Source of the DNA: Gemmatimonadaceae bacterium
GTDB lineage: Bacteria > Gemmatimonadota > Gemmatimonadetes > Gemmatimonadales > Gemmatimonadaceae
DNA: 42,875 nucleotides
NCBI GenBank assembly: GCA_035533015.1
Contig: DATLUQ010000001.1
Coordinates: 1-42,875, forward strand
Reading direction: 5' to 3'
Each line of letters starts with the position of its first letter. Position 1 is the stretch's first letter. Position numbers and translations under genes: made by a program. This document shows, in pieces, positions 8,696 through 17,826 of the stretch. Under the pieces are notes generated by a model, which saw nothing but the letters and a program-made list of their open reading frames with translations, was not told the origin of the DNA and ran no database searches.

Positions 8696-10492
8696 CTACT
8701 GCCCGTCCGGGAGGCGGAAGATGGCCAGTTGAGGGCGTAGCGACGGGGTGAGCGCGCGCGAGCCGGGTGCCGAAAAGTGCAGTGTCACGGCGCTTGCCGA
8801 TGCCGGCGTGTCGAGTCGGTAGAACGCGCCCGCGCCGGGCGGCATTCCGGCCGGCGTCGTGTCGCTGGTGATCGGCTTGAGCTGCAGCGGCATGGCATAC
8901 GGAATCTCGGCCGACGCGCCCGAGGTCGTGAACAGCCGCGCCCACAGCTGGCGCAGATTGCGGGTGAGGAACCGGTCGGCGGAAGGCGCCGTGGCCCGCG
9001 GGAGCCCGGAGAGGCTGTCGGTGTAGAGTGCCAGTCCGAAGTCGGCGAACAGGATGGGGAACGACTGGCCCGAAGCCGCCTCGATGCCGGCCACGCCGAC
9101 GGACGAGGAGTTCTCCAGCTTTCGGTAGATGCTCGTGCCGTACTGGTCGCCCAGCCAGTGCACGAGCGCCCAGTCGCCGCCTCTCCAGTCGAATCCGTTG
9201 TCGGCGTCACTGTGCAGCGTGACGCTCGCCGCGTCGGGCCCGAGCGCGTACTGGTACGAATCGTACACGAAGCCGTTCACGAAGCCCTGGGACGAGTCGG
9301 GGAACAACTGCGACGCATCGTGCCGGCACGCCGGCGGCGGGCACCTGTTCTCGTAATACAGCGAGCCCAGTTCTTCAGCCGCGATGCTCATCCCCTCGTC
9401 CAACCACCCCTGCTGCGGCGCCCCGCCGCCCAGGACGACGTGTCGCGAGAAGCTGATCAGATGCTGCAACTCGTGCAGGAAGGTGGCGGGCGTGCTGGCC
9501 ATGACGTCGCCGACGGTGTGCGCGCAACTCACCTTGGCGCCCGGGTCGGGCACGATGGAATAGAACACCTCGCCGTGATTGGAATTCTCGTCCGACGAGC
9601 CGTCGAAATCCACCGGGTCGAAGAAGCCGAGCACATAGCCCAGGGTCACGCAGGACAGGCGCGGCGTATCGGCGTTGACCACCGGCGACATGAGCATGAT
9701 CACGCGCCCGTTCTGATCCACGTCCGACGGCTGGCCGAAGGCCGCCGTATCGATCGGATAGAGCGTCTGGTCGAAATAGGCGCCGAACTGCTGCACCTGC
9801 GCGTCCGAGAGGCCCGGAAGCGGCGCGAGCGTGTCGATATACAGCAGCACGCTCCCGCCAACATGACGGAGCTGGGCGGCAACGGTCTTCCACGTGGCGC
9901 TCGCCGAGGAAAGCGATGACCGCACGTGGAAGGTGCGCACGCTGCCCACCGGGGGTGGCGCGACGCTCGCGGCGGCGCGAGCCGCGTTGGCGCGAACGGA
10001 CGCGCTTCGAAACGCACCAGCGGCGGCCATCCGCGCCCCGTCCGCCCGGAGCGCGCCATCGAACGCCGCCTGCCGCGGGTTCGGATGCATCGAAGAGCGG
10101 GTGGCTCCATCCAGCGAGCCAGCGGGCGCGGGCGCGGCCGACGGCGTTGACGCGGCCGCGGCGGCATTGGCGGTCGAGAGCGTGTACGACACTGCGTAGT
10201 CGGCGCCCTGGTCGGTCGCGAACTGCGGGACCACGAGGTAGCTCGCCCCGGCGCCCGCCACCGTGACCGTCGTGCCGCCGTTGCTGCAGTCGACGCGCGC
10301 CGTCTGGGCAACTGCCAAGCGCAGGGTGTCGGCCACGGAACATCGGGCGATCGTCGCCTCCGCCGGTGGCGGCCTGGTCACGATGTCAGCGGTCGTGCCC
10401 CCGCCGCACCCCGCTGCCGCGGCGGCCAGGCCGACCGCGACGCGGCGGACACAGGCGGAGCACGTGCTGGAGGGGCAGGAGCGGGTCGTCAA
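8696..10492 (-). CDS. M30-like zinc metalloprotease, probable lipoprotein
   Basis: About 598 residues if the TTG at 10492 is used. From there a hydrophobic stretch ends in a possible lipobox (AAAGC, C29). The catalytic centre is HELQH (H340, H344) followed after 21 residues by WLDEG (E366), as in hyicolysin-type M30 peptidases. The region between them and the DQNGRVIMLMSPVVN block upstream also fit that type. Residues about 30-200 form an Ala-rich domain without recognised motifs. The start is uncertain: an in-frame ATG at 10561 and longer forms up to 10840 exist, but they add Arg/Pro-rich sequence, and the longest would overlap the divergent kinase gene. No Shine-Dalgarno is clear at either start. 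It is a likely secreted or surface protease of unknown substrate. Confidence 0.8.
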   Translation of the reverse strand: MTTRSCPSSTCSACVRRVAVGLAAAAAGCGGGTTADIVTRPPPAEATIARCSVADTLRLAVAQTARVDCSNGGTTVTVAGAGASYLVVPQFATDQGADYAVSYTLSTANAAAAASTPSAAPAPAGSLDGATRSSMHPNPRQAAFDGALRADGARMAAAGAFRSASVRANAARAAASVAPPPVGSVRTFHVRSSLSSASATWKTVAAQLRHVGGSVLLYIDTLAPLPGLSDAQVQQFGAYFDQTLYPIDTAAFGQPSDVDQNGRVIMLMSPVVNADTPRLSCVTLGYVLGFFDPVDFDGSSDENSNHGEVFYSIVPDPGAKVSCAHTVGDVMASTPATFLHELQHLISFSRHVVLGGGAPQQGWLDEGMSIAAEELGSLYYENRCPPPACRHDASQLFPDSSQGFVNGFVYDSYQYALGPDAASVTLHSDADNGFDWRGGDWALVHWLGDQYGTSIYRKLENSSSVGVAGIEAASGQSFPILFADFGLALYTDSLSGLPRATAPSADRFLTRNLRQLWARLFTTSGASAEIPYAMPLQLKPITSDTTPAGMPPGAGAFYRLDTPASASAVTLHFSAPGSRALTPSLRPQLAIFRLPDGQ

Positions 10493-10743
10493 TGGCGAGG
10501 GCGGAGGCTGGGGGTGGGGCGGGCGATACCGCGTCGGCCTGGCGGAGCGTCTCGCGGCCATGCGAAAGTCAACGTAAGCATGTTCGGTGGGTTCCGCCAC
10601 GAGAGCCGCGTGGGCGCGAAGGCGCCACCTCCCGGAGGCCGGTGGGCGACTCGGGCCCGCGCTCCGCGCGAACAATCTGTAGAGAACCGTCATGACGGAG
10701 GCACCTGGGGTATCGGGCCACTTGCGCCTGGCAATTCCTCGCG

Positions 10744-10758
10744 TAATCTCCGAGATTA
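10744..10758. promoter_or_regulatory. 15-bp perfect palindrome upstream of the histidine kinase
   Basis: TAATCTC-C-GAGATTA is a perfect inverted repeat with 7-bp arms and one central base. Its last base lies 32 bases before the chosen kinase start. It is AT-richer than its surroundings. A weak promoter-like pair (TTGCGC at 10722 and TAATCT at 10744, 16 bases apart) overlaps it, so it could be an operator covering a -10 element. It sits in the divergent region shared with the M30-like gene. If the kinase began at the upstream ATG at 10692 the palindrome would lie in coding sequence. Confidence 0.4.
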
Positions 10759-10790
10759 GCGTGGGCGTTAATGACTCATCATCGAGGGCG

Positions 10791-13115
10791 ATGGGGGACA
10801 TGGATCCTTCCCGGGCACGGCGCCGCGACTCGGGCGGCATCGCTGGGCTGAGACGCTACAGTACGCTGTTCGGGGTCGCGTTGGCGGCGTTCGGCCTGGC
10901 CGAGGTCGGACTGTTTGCCCTGCAACGCTCGACCTCGCGATGGGCCGACCACAGTCGCGAGGTGGCCCGCCTCGCCCAGACGGGTTACGCCCTGGCTCTG
11001 GAGCGCGAGGAGATGGCCAACGCCTTCCTTCTCTCGGGTGGCCGCATGGTCCCGACGCCCGGCGAAGGCTCGCCCGCCCCCGTCGATTCCACGCTGGACT
11101 CTCTGGTCGTTCTCACGGCCGATAATCCTTCGCAGATGGCCCGCGCTCGTGAGATTGGTTCGACGTTTCGTGCCTGGGACACAGGCTTCGCTGCGCCCGC
11201 GCTTGCCGGCGCGCTCAGTCCCGCGGCGGCGGCCAATCTTGATAAGCCGTTGTTCGCGCCGCTGCGCACCGCATTCGCGGAATTCCTCACCGCCGAAGAC
11301 GTCCTCCACGAAGACCGGGTGGGCCGCAGCCGCATTCTCGGTTGGCTCGCCCTCATCGCGATGTTGTTTCCGAGCGGCATTCTCGCCGCGCTGGTCGTGG
11401 CATCCGGCCGGCGGTTCGCGGGGCAGGCCGACCAACTCGCGGTACAACAGGAACTGCTCGAAGAGCAAGCCGTCGAGTTGGAGCAGCAGGTGGAAGAGCT
11501 GGAGACTTCCAATACCGAATTGGCGGAGGCGGCCGAGTCAGCGAACCAGGCTCGGGAGCGGGCCGAGCACGAGGCACACGGTCGCCAGCGGAACGCCGCG
11601 CTCCTCGACGCTGCGCTGGTCAGCTCGCCGATCGGGCTCTCGTTGCTCGATACCGATCTGAGGTACATCAGGGTGAATCCAGCGATCGCGGCGATTACCG
11701 GACTGGCACCCGAGGCCCACGTGGGGCGCACGCTCCGTGATGTGAATCCGGCGCTCAGTCGCGACATCGAGGCGCAGCTCCGTCAGGTGGTCGAGACGGA
11801 CGAGCCGATCCAGAATCTGGAGATGGTGCGGCCCGGACCGCGCCCCGAAGCCCGGATCCGGTATCTGTTGCTCAACGTATATCCCATGAAATCCGAGGCC
11901 GGCGAAACGCTCGGCCTCGCGGTGGCGGCCCTCGATACCACCGAGCAACGGGAACTGCTGGAGCAGTTCCACCACGCGCAGAAGCTCGAAGCGGTGGGCC
12001 GGTTGGCAGCCGGTATCGCCCACGACTTCAACAATCTGCTCACCGTCATCCGCAGCTACTGTGACCTGGCGTTGCTCGAAATGGCGGACGGTGCCGCGGG
12101 ACGGGATGAGATCGTGCAGATCCGGTTGGCGGCCGAGCGGGCCGCAGCGCTGTCGCGCCAGATGCTCGCCATGAGCCGCAAGCAGGCGATCATCCCGCGA
12201 CCCCTGGCCGTCAAGGAGCTCGTCACCGAGATCGAACCGATGCTCCTGCGGGTGACGGGCGAGACCGTGTCCCTCGACATACGCTGTCAGCTGTCGGTGG
12301 GTCTGGTGCACATCGACCCCACGCACCTGGAGCAGGTGCTCATGAATCTCGTCATCAACGCCGTCGACGCGATGCCCAATGGCGGACGGCTGGTGATCGA
12401 CGTGCAAGACACGGTGCTCGACGCAGAGGCCGTGAAGCGGTTCGTCGGGCTCAAACCCGGCGGCTACGTTTCACTCGCCGTGCGCGACAGCGGCACCGGG
12501 ATCGACGACGAAACGCTGAGACGAATCTTCGATCCCTTCTTCACGACGAAGCCGCAGGGCAAGGGCACGGGGCTCGGTCTCTCCACGGTCTACGGCATCG
12601 TCCGCGCGGCCGGCGGGCACGTGCACGTGCTGAGCGACGTCGGGGCGGGCACCACGTTCACCGTGTACCTGCCGGTCGGTGCGCCCCGCGATGGCGAGCC
12701 CGCGCATACCACCTCGCGGACGGCGCCCGCGGGACCCGTGGCCGGTGGACATGAGGTCGTGCTCGTGGTGGAGGATGACGATCTTCTGCGCACCTCGCTT
12801 GCGCGGGCGCTCCGGCGGCGTGGGTTCCAGGTGCTCGAAGCCGCGCACGGCGGTGAGGCGCTTCGCGTGGCGCTCGACCACGACGGTGCGATCGATCTCG
12901 TGCTCAGCGACGTCCACATGCCGGGCATGGGAGGCCGCGATCTCGTCGCGCGGTTGCTGGCCGCCCGGCCACGGCTCAAGGCGCTGTTCATGAGTGGTTC
13001 GTCCGGGGAGAACGCGAACGTGGCGGGCGAACCGCCGTCCCGCGATGCGTTCATCGCGAAGCCATTTTCGATCGACGATCTTGCCAGGCAGGTGCGCGCG
13101 GCGTTGGACGCGTAG
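10791..13115 (+). CDS. Membrane hybrid histidine kinase (PAS, HisKA, HATPase, receiver)
   Basis: A 774-residue hybrid sensor kinase. Two membrane segments (about residues 25-50 and 180-205) flank an extracytoplasmic sensor of about 130 residues. A Glu/Gln-rich coiled coil follows, then a PAS domain (about 260-390), the dimerisation domain with phospho-acceptor H411 in [11 protein letters not shown], and an ATPase domain with N box ([14 protein letters not shown]) and G boxes ([16 protein letters not shown]). A C-terminal receiver domain has its phospho-acceptor at D707 ([11 protein letters not shown]). No output regulator or separate response regulator lies nearby, so phosphotransfer goes elsewhere. 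The ATG at 10791 has GAGG just upstream; ATG 10800 and 10692 are alternatives. Confidence 0.93.
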   Translation: MGDMDPSRARRRDSGGIAGLRRYSTLFGVALAAFGLAEVGLFALQRSTSRWADHSREVARLAQTGYALALEREEMANAFLLSGGRMVPTPGEGSPAPVDSTLDSLVVLTADNPSQMARAREIGSTFRAWDTGFAAPALAGALSPAAAANLDKPLFAPLRTAFAEFLTAEDVLHEDRVGRSRILGWLALIAMLFPSGILAALVVASGRRFAGQADQLAVQQELLEEQAVELEQQVEELETSNTELAEAAESANQARERAEHEAHGRQRNAALLDAALVSSPIGLSLLDTDLRYIRVNPAIAAITGLAPEAHVGRTLRDVNPALSRDIEAQLRQVVETDEPIQNLEMVRPGPRPEARIRYLLLNVYPMKSEAGETLGLAVAALDTTEQRELLEQFHHAQKLEAVGRLAAGIAHDFNNLLTVIRSYCDLALLEMADGAAGRDEIVQIRLAAERAAALSRQMLAMSRKQAIIPRPLAVKELVTEIEPMLLRVTGETVSLDIRCQLSVGLVHIDPTHLEQVLMNLVINAVDAMPNGGRLVIDVQDTVLDAEAVKRFVGLKPGGYVSLAVRDSGTGIDDETLRRIFDPFFTTKPQGKGTGLGLSTVYGIVRAAGGHVHVLSDVGAGTTFTVYLPVGAPRDGEPAHTTSRTAPAGPVAGGHEVVLVVEDDDLLRTSLARALRRRGFQVLEAAHGGEALRVALDHDGAIDLVLSDVHMPGMGGRDLVARLLAARPRLKALFMSGSSGENANVAGEPPSRDAFIAKPFSIDDLARQVRAALDA

Positions 13116-13125
13116 CGTCCGATCT

Positions 13126-13146
13126 TGGGACGGGCAATCCCATTTT
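13126..13146 (+). terminator. Possible rho-independent terminator after the histidine kinase
   Basis: A short stem TGGGA/TCCCA (13126-13130 with 13138-13142) with a 7-base loop is followed directly by TTTT. It sits 10 bases after the kinase stop codon. The stem is only 5 bp, so the call is tentative. The rest of the gap to 13286 has no recognised element apart from GGAGA before the tolC-like start. Confidence 0.4.
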
Positions 13147-13286
13147 CGACCATGCGGGTTCGATCCGGATTCACCGGGGAGTGTCCAAGCCTAGTGTCTG
13201 AAATGACTTAGAGAGATTGCGCCTCGGCATGGGCCTTGCTATCCCTGGGGGGTGTCTAACCACGAAACGTCCCGCGGAGATCCTCG

Positions 13287-14600
13287 ATGCGCTCACCCTT
13301 TGTACGGCTCGCCGTCGTCGTCGCACTCGCCTTCCCGGCACTCGGCGCTGCTCAAGCCCCCGACGCCGGGCCTCAGGCCATCTCGCTGGACGACGCCGTG
13401 CGTCAGGCGCAGGCCAACTCATGGCAAACGGTGCAGGCAAGAAGCGCATCACGGGTGGCCGACGCGAACTTCAAGAGCGCGGTCGCGGCCTTCCTGCCCA
13501 GTTTGAGCGTCGGGCAGTCGGCCTACCACAGCGGAGGCGCGATCTTCCTTCAGGGGTCATTGATCCCCACGTCCAGCCAGTGGAGTTACAGCAAGGGGTA
13601 TTCGGTGGGGCTCACGCTATTCGACGGGGGCGCGCGGTTCCTGAACTATGCGGCGGCCCGGGCGAACCTTGCGGCCGCCGATCAGAATCAAGTCATCCAG
13701 CGCTACGCGATCGCGCTGAACGTGAAGGAGGCGTACTTCGCGGTTCTCGAGGCGCGCGAAGCAGAAGCGGCGGCCGATCAGCAACTCGCGGAGGCGAACG
13801 AGCAGCTGGCCGTCACGCAGGCCAAGGTTGCGGGCGGCTCGTTGTCACGGGCCGAATCACTCACCAGTGCCGTGGCCGCGGGGCAGGCCAAACTCGCCGT
13901 CATCACGGCTCAGGGCAGTCTCGTGACGGCCAACGCCGCGCTCTCGCGCCTGGTCGGCGGAACCCGCGAAGTGACGGCGATGCCGGCCGATACGGCCCTC
14001 GTGCCGACGATCAGCCTCGACAGCGCAACGCTGGAGAAACTCGTACTCGAAGGGCCGAGCGTGCGCCAGGCGGCGCGGCTGGTGGACGCCGATCGGTCCA
14101 GCCGCTGGGCGGCGATCACGCGGTACCTCCCGTCGTTCGGGGTGGGCTACTCCTACAGTCGCTACTACGCCAGCGACCATTTCATGATTGGCGGCGGGTC
14201 TCTCGTGAATAACCACACCCTCTACTACTTCGCCAACTACTCGCTATTCGACAATTTTCAGCGCGAAGCCAACGTCATAACGGCAAGCGCGAACGCCGAC
14301 AACGCCAGGGCCCAACTTCGCGATGCCCGCCTCGCTGCCCGCGAGAATCTCGCCCAGTACCTGGCGCAGTTCCGCACCGCGCAGCAGACGATCGACCTCC
14401 AGCGGTTAACGATCGAGTCGGCCGAGGAGAACGTGGCCGCCGAGGACGCCAAGTACCGGGCCGGCGCAGCGGCGCTCGTCGACGTGCTCACGGCGCAGAC
14501 GGCGCTCGCCACGGCGCGCCAGAACCTCATCCAGGCGCGGCTCAACGCCCGCACCGCCAAGGCCCAGATCGAGGCGATCATCGGGAAGGACCTCGAATAG
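13287..14600 (+). CDS. TolC-family outer-membrane efflux protein
   Basis: A 437-residue outer-membrane channel protein with a signal peptide ending LGAAQA. It shows the TolC pattern of two related halves, each rich in long Ala/Gln/Arg helices: SLDDAVRQAQANSWQTVQARS at the beginning, then VLEAREAEAAADQQLAEANEQLAVTQAKV in the first half and RAGAAALVDVLTAQTALATARQNLIQARLNARTAKAQIEAIIG at the end in the second. The length fits the family. TolC proteins form trimeric channels that couple to inner-membrane transporters, but no adaptor or pump gene is adjacent, so this is an orphan copy. The ATG at 13287 is preceded by GGAGA at suitable spacing. Confidence 0.92.
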   Translation: MRSPFVRLAVVVALAFPALGAAQAPDAGPQAISLDDAVRQAQANSWQTVQARSASRVADANFKSAVAAFLPSLSVGQSAYHSGGAIFLQGSLIPTSSQWSYSKGYSVGLTLFDGGARFLNYAAARANLAAADQNQVIQRYAIALNVKEAYFAVLEAREAEAAADQQLAEANEQLAVTQAKVAGGSLSRAESLTSAVAAGQAKLAVITAQGSLVTANAALSRLVGGTREVTAMPADTALVPTISLDSATLEKLVLEGPSVRQAARLVDADRSSRWAAITRYLPSFGVGYSYSRYYASDHFMIGGGSLVNNHTLYYFANYSLFDNFQREANVITASANADNARAQLRDARLAARENLAQYLAQFRTAQQTIDLQRLTIESAEENVAAEDAKYRAGAAALVDVLTAQTALATARQNLIQARLNARTAKAQIEAIIGKDLE

Positions 14601-14701
14601 CCCTGGGCGCTTGACGCCCTCCGGTACGCGGGCGTATTTCCCTCGACCGGCCGCGGCTCCTCCCTCCGCGGCGCCGTTTCGTGTAGTACGACCCTTCTCG
14701 T

Positions 14702-14722
14702 GACGCGCCCCCGGGGCGCGTC
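14702..14722 (+). repeat. Perfect GC-rich inverted repeat next to a ribosome binding site
   Basis: GACGCGCCCC and GGGGCGCGTC are separated by one base. The repeat can fold into a stem of 8-9 bp with a small loop. It ends directly before GGGAG (14723-14727), the ribosome binding site of the GTG-started propeller gene at 14734. It could end transcription from the tolC-like gene (no T run is present) or modulate translation of the propeller gene. Confidence 0.45.
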
Positions 14723-14733
14723 GGGAGTCCTCT

Positions 14734-17718
14734 GTGGCCAAGAAGCGTTCCCCCGCCGACTCGCTCGGCGCCACCGACGGCCGGCCGGCGGCACCGTCCG
14801 AAAGCCCCGAATCGTCAGTCTCGCGCCGCGACTTCCTCGTCCGCGCCGGCCAGTACGGTTGGACGCTGTCCCTCGCCGCGCCGTTTCTGGGCCGCTCGCT
14901 GCTCCCGCGCGCGCTCGGGGCAGCGCCGCCGCGCTCCGCACCGCCGTTGGCGCGCGCCCTGGCCGATGGGATCGTCCGTACGGCGCCCGTCAGCGCGCCG
15001 GTCAATCCAGCGCTCTTCTCCGGGCTCAGGTGGCGCATGCTTGGCCCCTTCCGCGGCGGACGTACCGATGCGGTGACCGGTGTGCCGGGCCGGCCCAACG
15101 AGTTCTATTTCGGCGCGGTGAATGGCGGCCTCTGGAAATCCATCGACGCCGGGCGCGTGTGGGAACCGGTGTTCGACGACCAGCCGATGGCGTCCATCGG
15201 CGCCGTGGCCGTCGCCCCGTCGGCGCCCGACACGGTCTACGTGGGGAGCGGCGAATGCACTCTCCGCGACTCCGTGGGCTACGGCAACGGGATATACAAG
15301 TCCACTGATGGCGGACGATCGTGGACGCACCTCGGCCTCGCCGACACGCAGCACATCGGCAAGATCGCCGTGCACCCGCACAACCCGAACATCGTGTTCG
15401 TCGCGGCCATCGGACACTTCTACGCTCCGAATCCGGAACGCGGCGTCTTCCGCAGCAAGGACGGCGGCAAGACCTGGCAGAAGGTGCTGTTCAAGAACAA
15501 CGACGTCGGCGCCATCGAGGTCCAGATCGATCCGTCCAATCCCGACGTCGTGTACGCCGGGCTCTGGAACACGCGCCGGCCCCCGTGGTTCGTGTATGCG
15601 CCCTCCAACGGACCGGGCGGTGGCATCTACAAATCCACCGACGGCGGCACGACCTGGAAGGAACTGACCAACGGGCTGCCCACCAAGGGCATGGGCAAGA
15701 GCGGCATCGCGATCTCGGCCAGCCATCCGAACCGCGTCTACGCCGTGATCGACAATCTCGAACTGCCACCCGGCGAGAAGCCGCCGGCGACCATCGGACC
15801 GTTCGGTGCCGGCGCATTGGGGCAGGGCGGGTTCTTCCGCTCGGACGACGGCGGGGCGCACTGGACCAAGATGTCCGGCGACCCCGCGCTCTGGGGCCGC
15901 GGCTGGTACTTCGAGCACGTGGTGTGCGATCCCCGGAACCCCGACATCGTGTACGTGTCCAACGTTGCCGTATCGCGCACCGAGGACGGCGGCAAGACCT
16001 GGGTCGCGCTGCGCGGCTCGCCGGGCGGCGACGACTACCATCAGGCGTGGGTCTCTCCCGACGACCCGGATACGATGGTCGTGGCCAGCGATCAGGGCAC
16101 CATCATCACGCGCAACGCGCGCACCAGCGATCCGCGCGAGGTCACCTGGAGTTCGTGGCTCAACCAGCCCACCGCGCAGATGTACCACATCTCAGTGGAT
16201 TATCGGTTCCCGTACTGGGTGACCGGCGCCCAGCAGGACAGCGGCGCCGTCGCGGTGTGCGTGCGCGGCAAGTTCGGCGAGATCTCCACCCGCGACTGGG
16301 AGCCGATCGGCGCCGGCGGCGAGAGCGGCTACACGGCCGGCGATCCGCTGCATCCGGGCATCATCTATGGCGGTACCGGAAACCGGTTCGACCTCGCGCT
16401 CAATCGCAACGTGCCGGGCACGACGGCGCCCGAGGTTCCCGACGGCGTCAAGGTCCGCACGGACTGGACGCAGCCGCTCGTGCTCTCCGAAGCCGATCCG
16501 CGCGCGCTGTATTACGCAAACCAGTATATCTTCAAGTCCACCGACTCGGCGCAGACGTGGACGCGCATCAGCGACGATCTCACGCGGCCGATCCCGAGCG
16601 TGCCGCCCACACTCGACGAGGCCGGCGCGGCGGACGTCGATCCCACGCGCGGCAACGGCGGCGTGATCTACACCGTCGCGCCCTCGCCGCTGCTCGTGCC
16701 GATGATCTGGATCGGGACCGACGACGGGCTGATCAAGGTCACGACCGACGACGGCAAGGAGTGGAGGGACGTCACGCCGCCCGCGCTCACCCCGTGGAGC
16801 CGCGTGACGATGATCGAAGCGTCGCACTTCGAGTTCAACACCGCCTACGCCAGCGTCGACCGGCACCAGCTCCAGGACTACGATCCGTACGTCTACCGGA
16901 CGCGCGACATGGGTCATACCTGGGAGAAGATCACCGCGGGGCTGCCGGCGGGCGTGTACGTGCACACGGTGCGCGAGGACCCGGAGCGCCAGGGCCTGCT
17001 GTTCGCCGGCACCGAGCGCGGCGCGTTCGTCTCGTTCGACGACGGGGACCACTGGCAGTCGCTCCAACTGGGCCTGCCCACGACGTCGGTGCGCGACTTC
17101 GAGATCTATGCCGGCGACCTGATCGTCGGCACGCACGGTCGCGGCATCTGGGTGATCGACGACATCAGCACGCTCCGCCAGATCAACGACGCGGTGGCAG
17201 GTGCCGACGCGTATCTGTTCAAACCGGCCAACGCGTACAACTACGTGCAGGGCGGGGACAACGGTACCCCGCTGCAGAAGGACGAGCCGCAGACGCCCAA
17301 TCCGCCGGTGGGCGCGTACATCGACTACTATCTGCGGTCCGACGCCCCCGGCGACGTGAAGATCGAGGTGTTGGACGAATCGGGCACGGTGCGCGCCACG
17401 TTCGGCAGCGGCGCCCCGGAAGCGCCGACCGGCGGCCGCGGTGGGCGCGGCGGGCGGGGCGGGGGCATCGCCAACGTGTCGCCGCTCTGGCAGCCGACCC
17501 CTGAGCCGTTCCAGACTTCGGCCGGCATGCACCGCGTGGTCTTCAACCCGATGGGCGGCGGACGTCGCGGCTTCGGCGGCGGTCGTGGTCGCGGCCGTGG
17601 CCGAGCGAGCGGGCCCACGCCGCCCATGACCGGCACGTTCACGGCCCGTCTGACCGTGAACGGCAAGACGTACGAACAGACGTTCGAGATGAAGGCGGAT
17701 CCCCGGCAGATGGAGTAG
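14734..17718 (+). CDS. Tat-exported VPS10/sortilin-like beta-propeller protein (paralogue 1)
   Basis: A 994-residue protein built of BNR/sortilin-type blades. Repeated motifs of the form YKSTDGGRSWTHLG, FRSKDGGKTWQKV and IYKSTDGGTTWKEL are spread over residues about 80-820. The N-terminus carries a twin-arginine signal (SRRDFLVRAG, RR at 31-32) and a hydrophobic stretch, so export in folded form is likely. The C-terminal part is a beta domain interrupted by two Gly/Arg-rich segments (about residues 900-912 and 941-960). Relatives are annotated as glycosyl hydrolase, BNR or VPS10 proteins; no catalytic site is recognised, so binding or scaffold functions are equally possible. It starts with GTG 6 bases after GGGAG. 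A clear paralogue lies at 22357-25515 on the other strand. Confidence 0.88.
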   Translation: MAKKRSPADSLGATDGRPAAPSESPESSVSRRDFLVRAGQYGWTLSLAAPFLGRSLLPRALGAAPPRSAPPLARALADGIVRTAPVSAPVNPALFSGLRWRMLGPFRGGRTDAVTGVPGRPNEFYFGAVNGGLWKSIDAGRVWEPVFDDQPMASIGAVAVAPSAPDTVYVGSGECTLRDSVGYGNGIYKSTDGGRSWTHLGLADTQHIGKIAVHPHNPNIVFVAAIGHFYAPNPERGVFRSKDGGKTWQKVLFKNNDVGAIEVQIDPSNPDVVYAGLWNTRRPPWFVYAPSNGPGGGIYKSTDGGTTWKELTNGLPTKGMGKSGIAISASHPNRVYAVIDNLELPPGEKPPATIGPFGAGALGQGGFFRSDDGGAHWTKMSGDPALWGRGWYFEHVVCDPRNPDIVYVSNVAVSRTEDGGKTWVALRGSPGGDDYHQAWVSPDDPDTMVVASDQGTIITRNARTSDPREVTWSSWLNQPTAQMYHISVDYRFPYWVTGAQQDSGAVAVCVRGKFGEISTRDWEPIGAGGESGYTAGDPLHPGIIYGGTGNRFDLALNRNVPGTTAPEVPDGVKVRTDWTQPLVLSEADPRALYYANQYIFKSTDSAQTWTRISDDLTRPIPSVPPTLDEAGAADVDPTRGNGGVIYTVAPSPLLVPMIWIGTDDGLIKVTTDDGKEWRDVTPPALTPWSRVTMIEASHFEFNTAYASVDRHQLQDYDPYVYRTRDMGHTWEKITAGLPAGVYVHTVREDPERQGLLFAGTERGAFVSFDDGDHWQSLQLGLPTTSVRDFEIYAGDLIVGTHGRGIWVIDDISTLRQINDAVAGADAYLFKPANAYNYVQGGDNGTPLQKDEPQTPNPPVGAYIDYYLRSDAPGDVKIEVLDESGTVRATFGSGAPEAPTGGRGGRGGRGGGIANVSPLWQPTPEPFQTSAGMHRVVFNPMGGGRRGFGGGRGRGRGRASGPTPPMTGTFTARLTVNGKTYEQTFEMKADPRQME

Positions 17719-17755
17719 CCGTCGCGCTGCCAACGGAATCTTTGCGTCACCACGG

Positions 17756-17797
17756 AATGCCCGCGGGCGCGGCTACCAACCGCACTTCGCGGGCATT
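17756..17797 (+). repeat. Nested intergenic stem-loop
   Basis: AATGCCCGCG (17756-17765) and CGCGGGCATT (17788-17797) form a perfect 10-bp stem. The 22-base loop contains a second stem, GCGG/CCGC (17769-17772 with 17780-17783). It lies between the propeller gene stop (17718) and the TTG start of the SCO gene (17827). No T run follows, so it may be a rho-independent-like stop with weak tail, an attenuator or an RNA-stability element. Confidence 0.5.
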
Positions 17798-17826
17798 ACG
17801 TTGCAGTTGCACTGGGAGTTCGGGCA

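Noticed and set aside
13150-13175. tRNA T-arm-like sequence GGTTCGATCC
   Set aside because: No matching acceptor stem, D arm or anticodon arm could be found around it.
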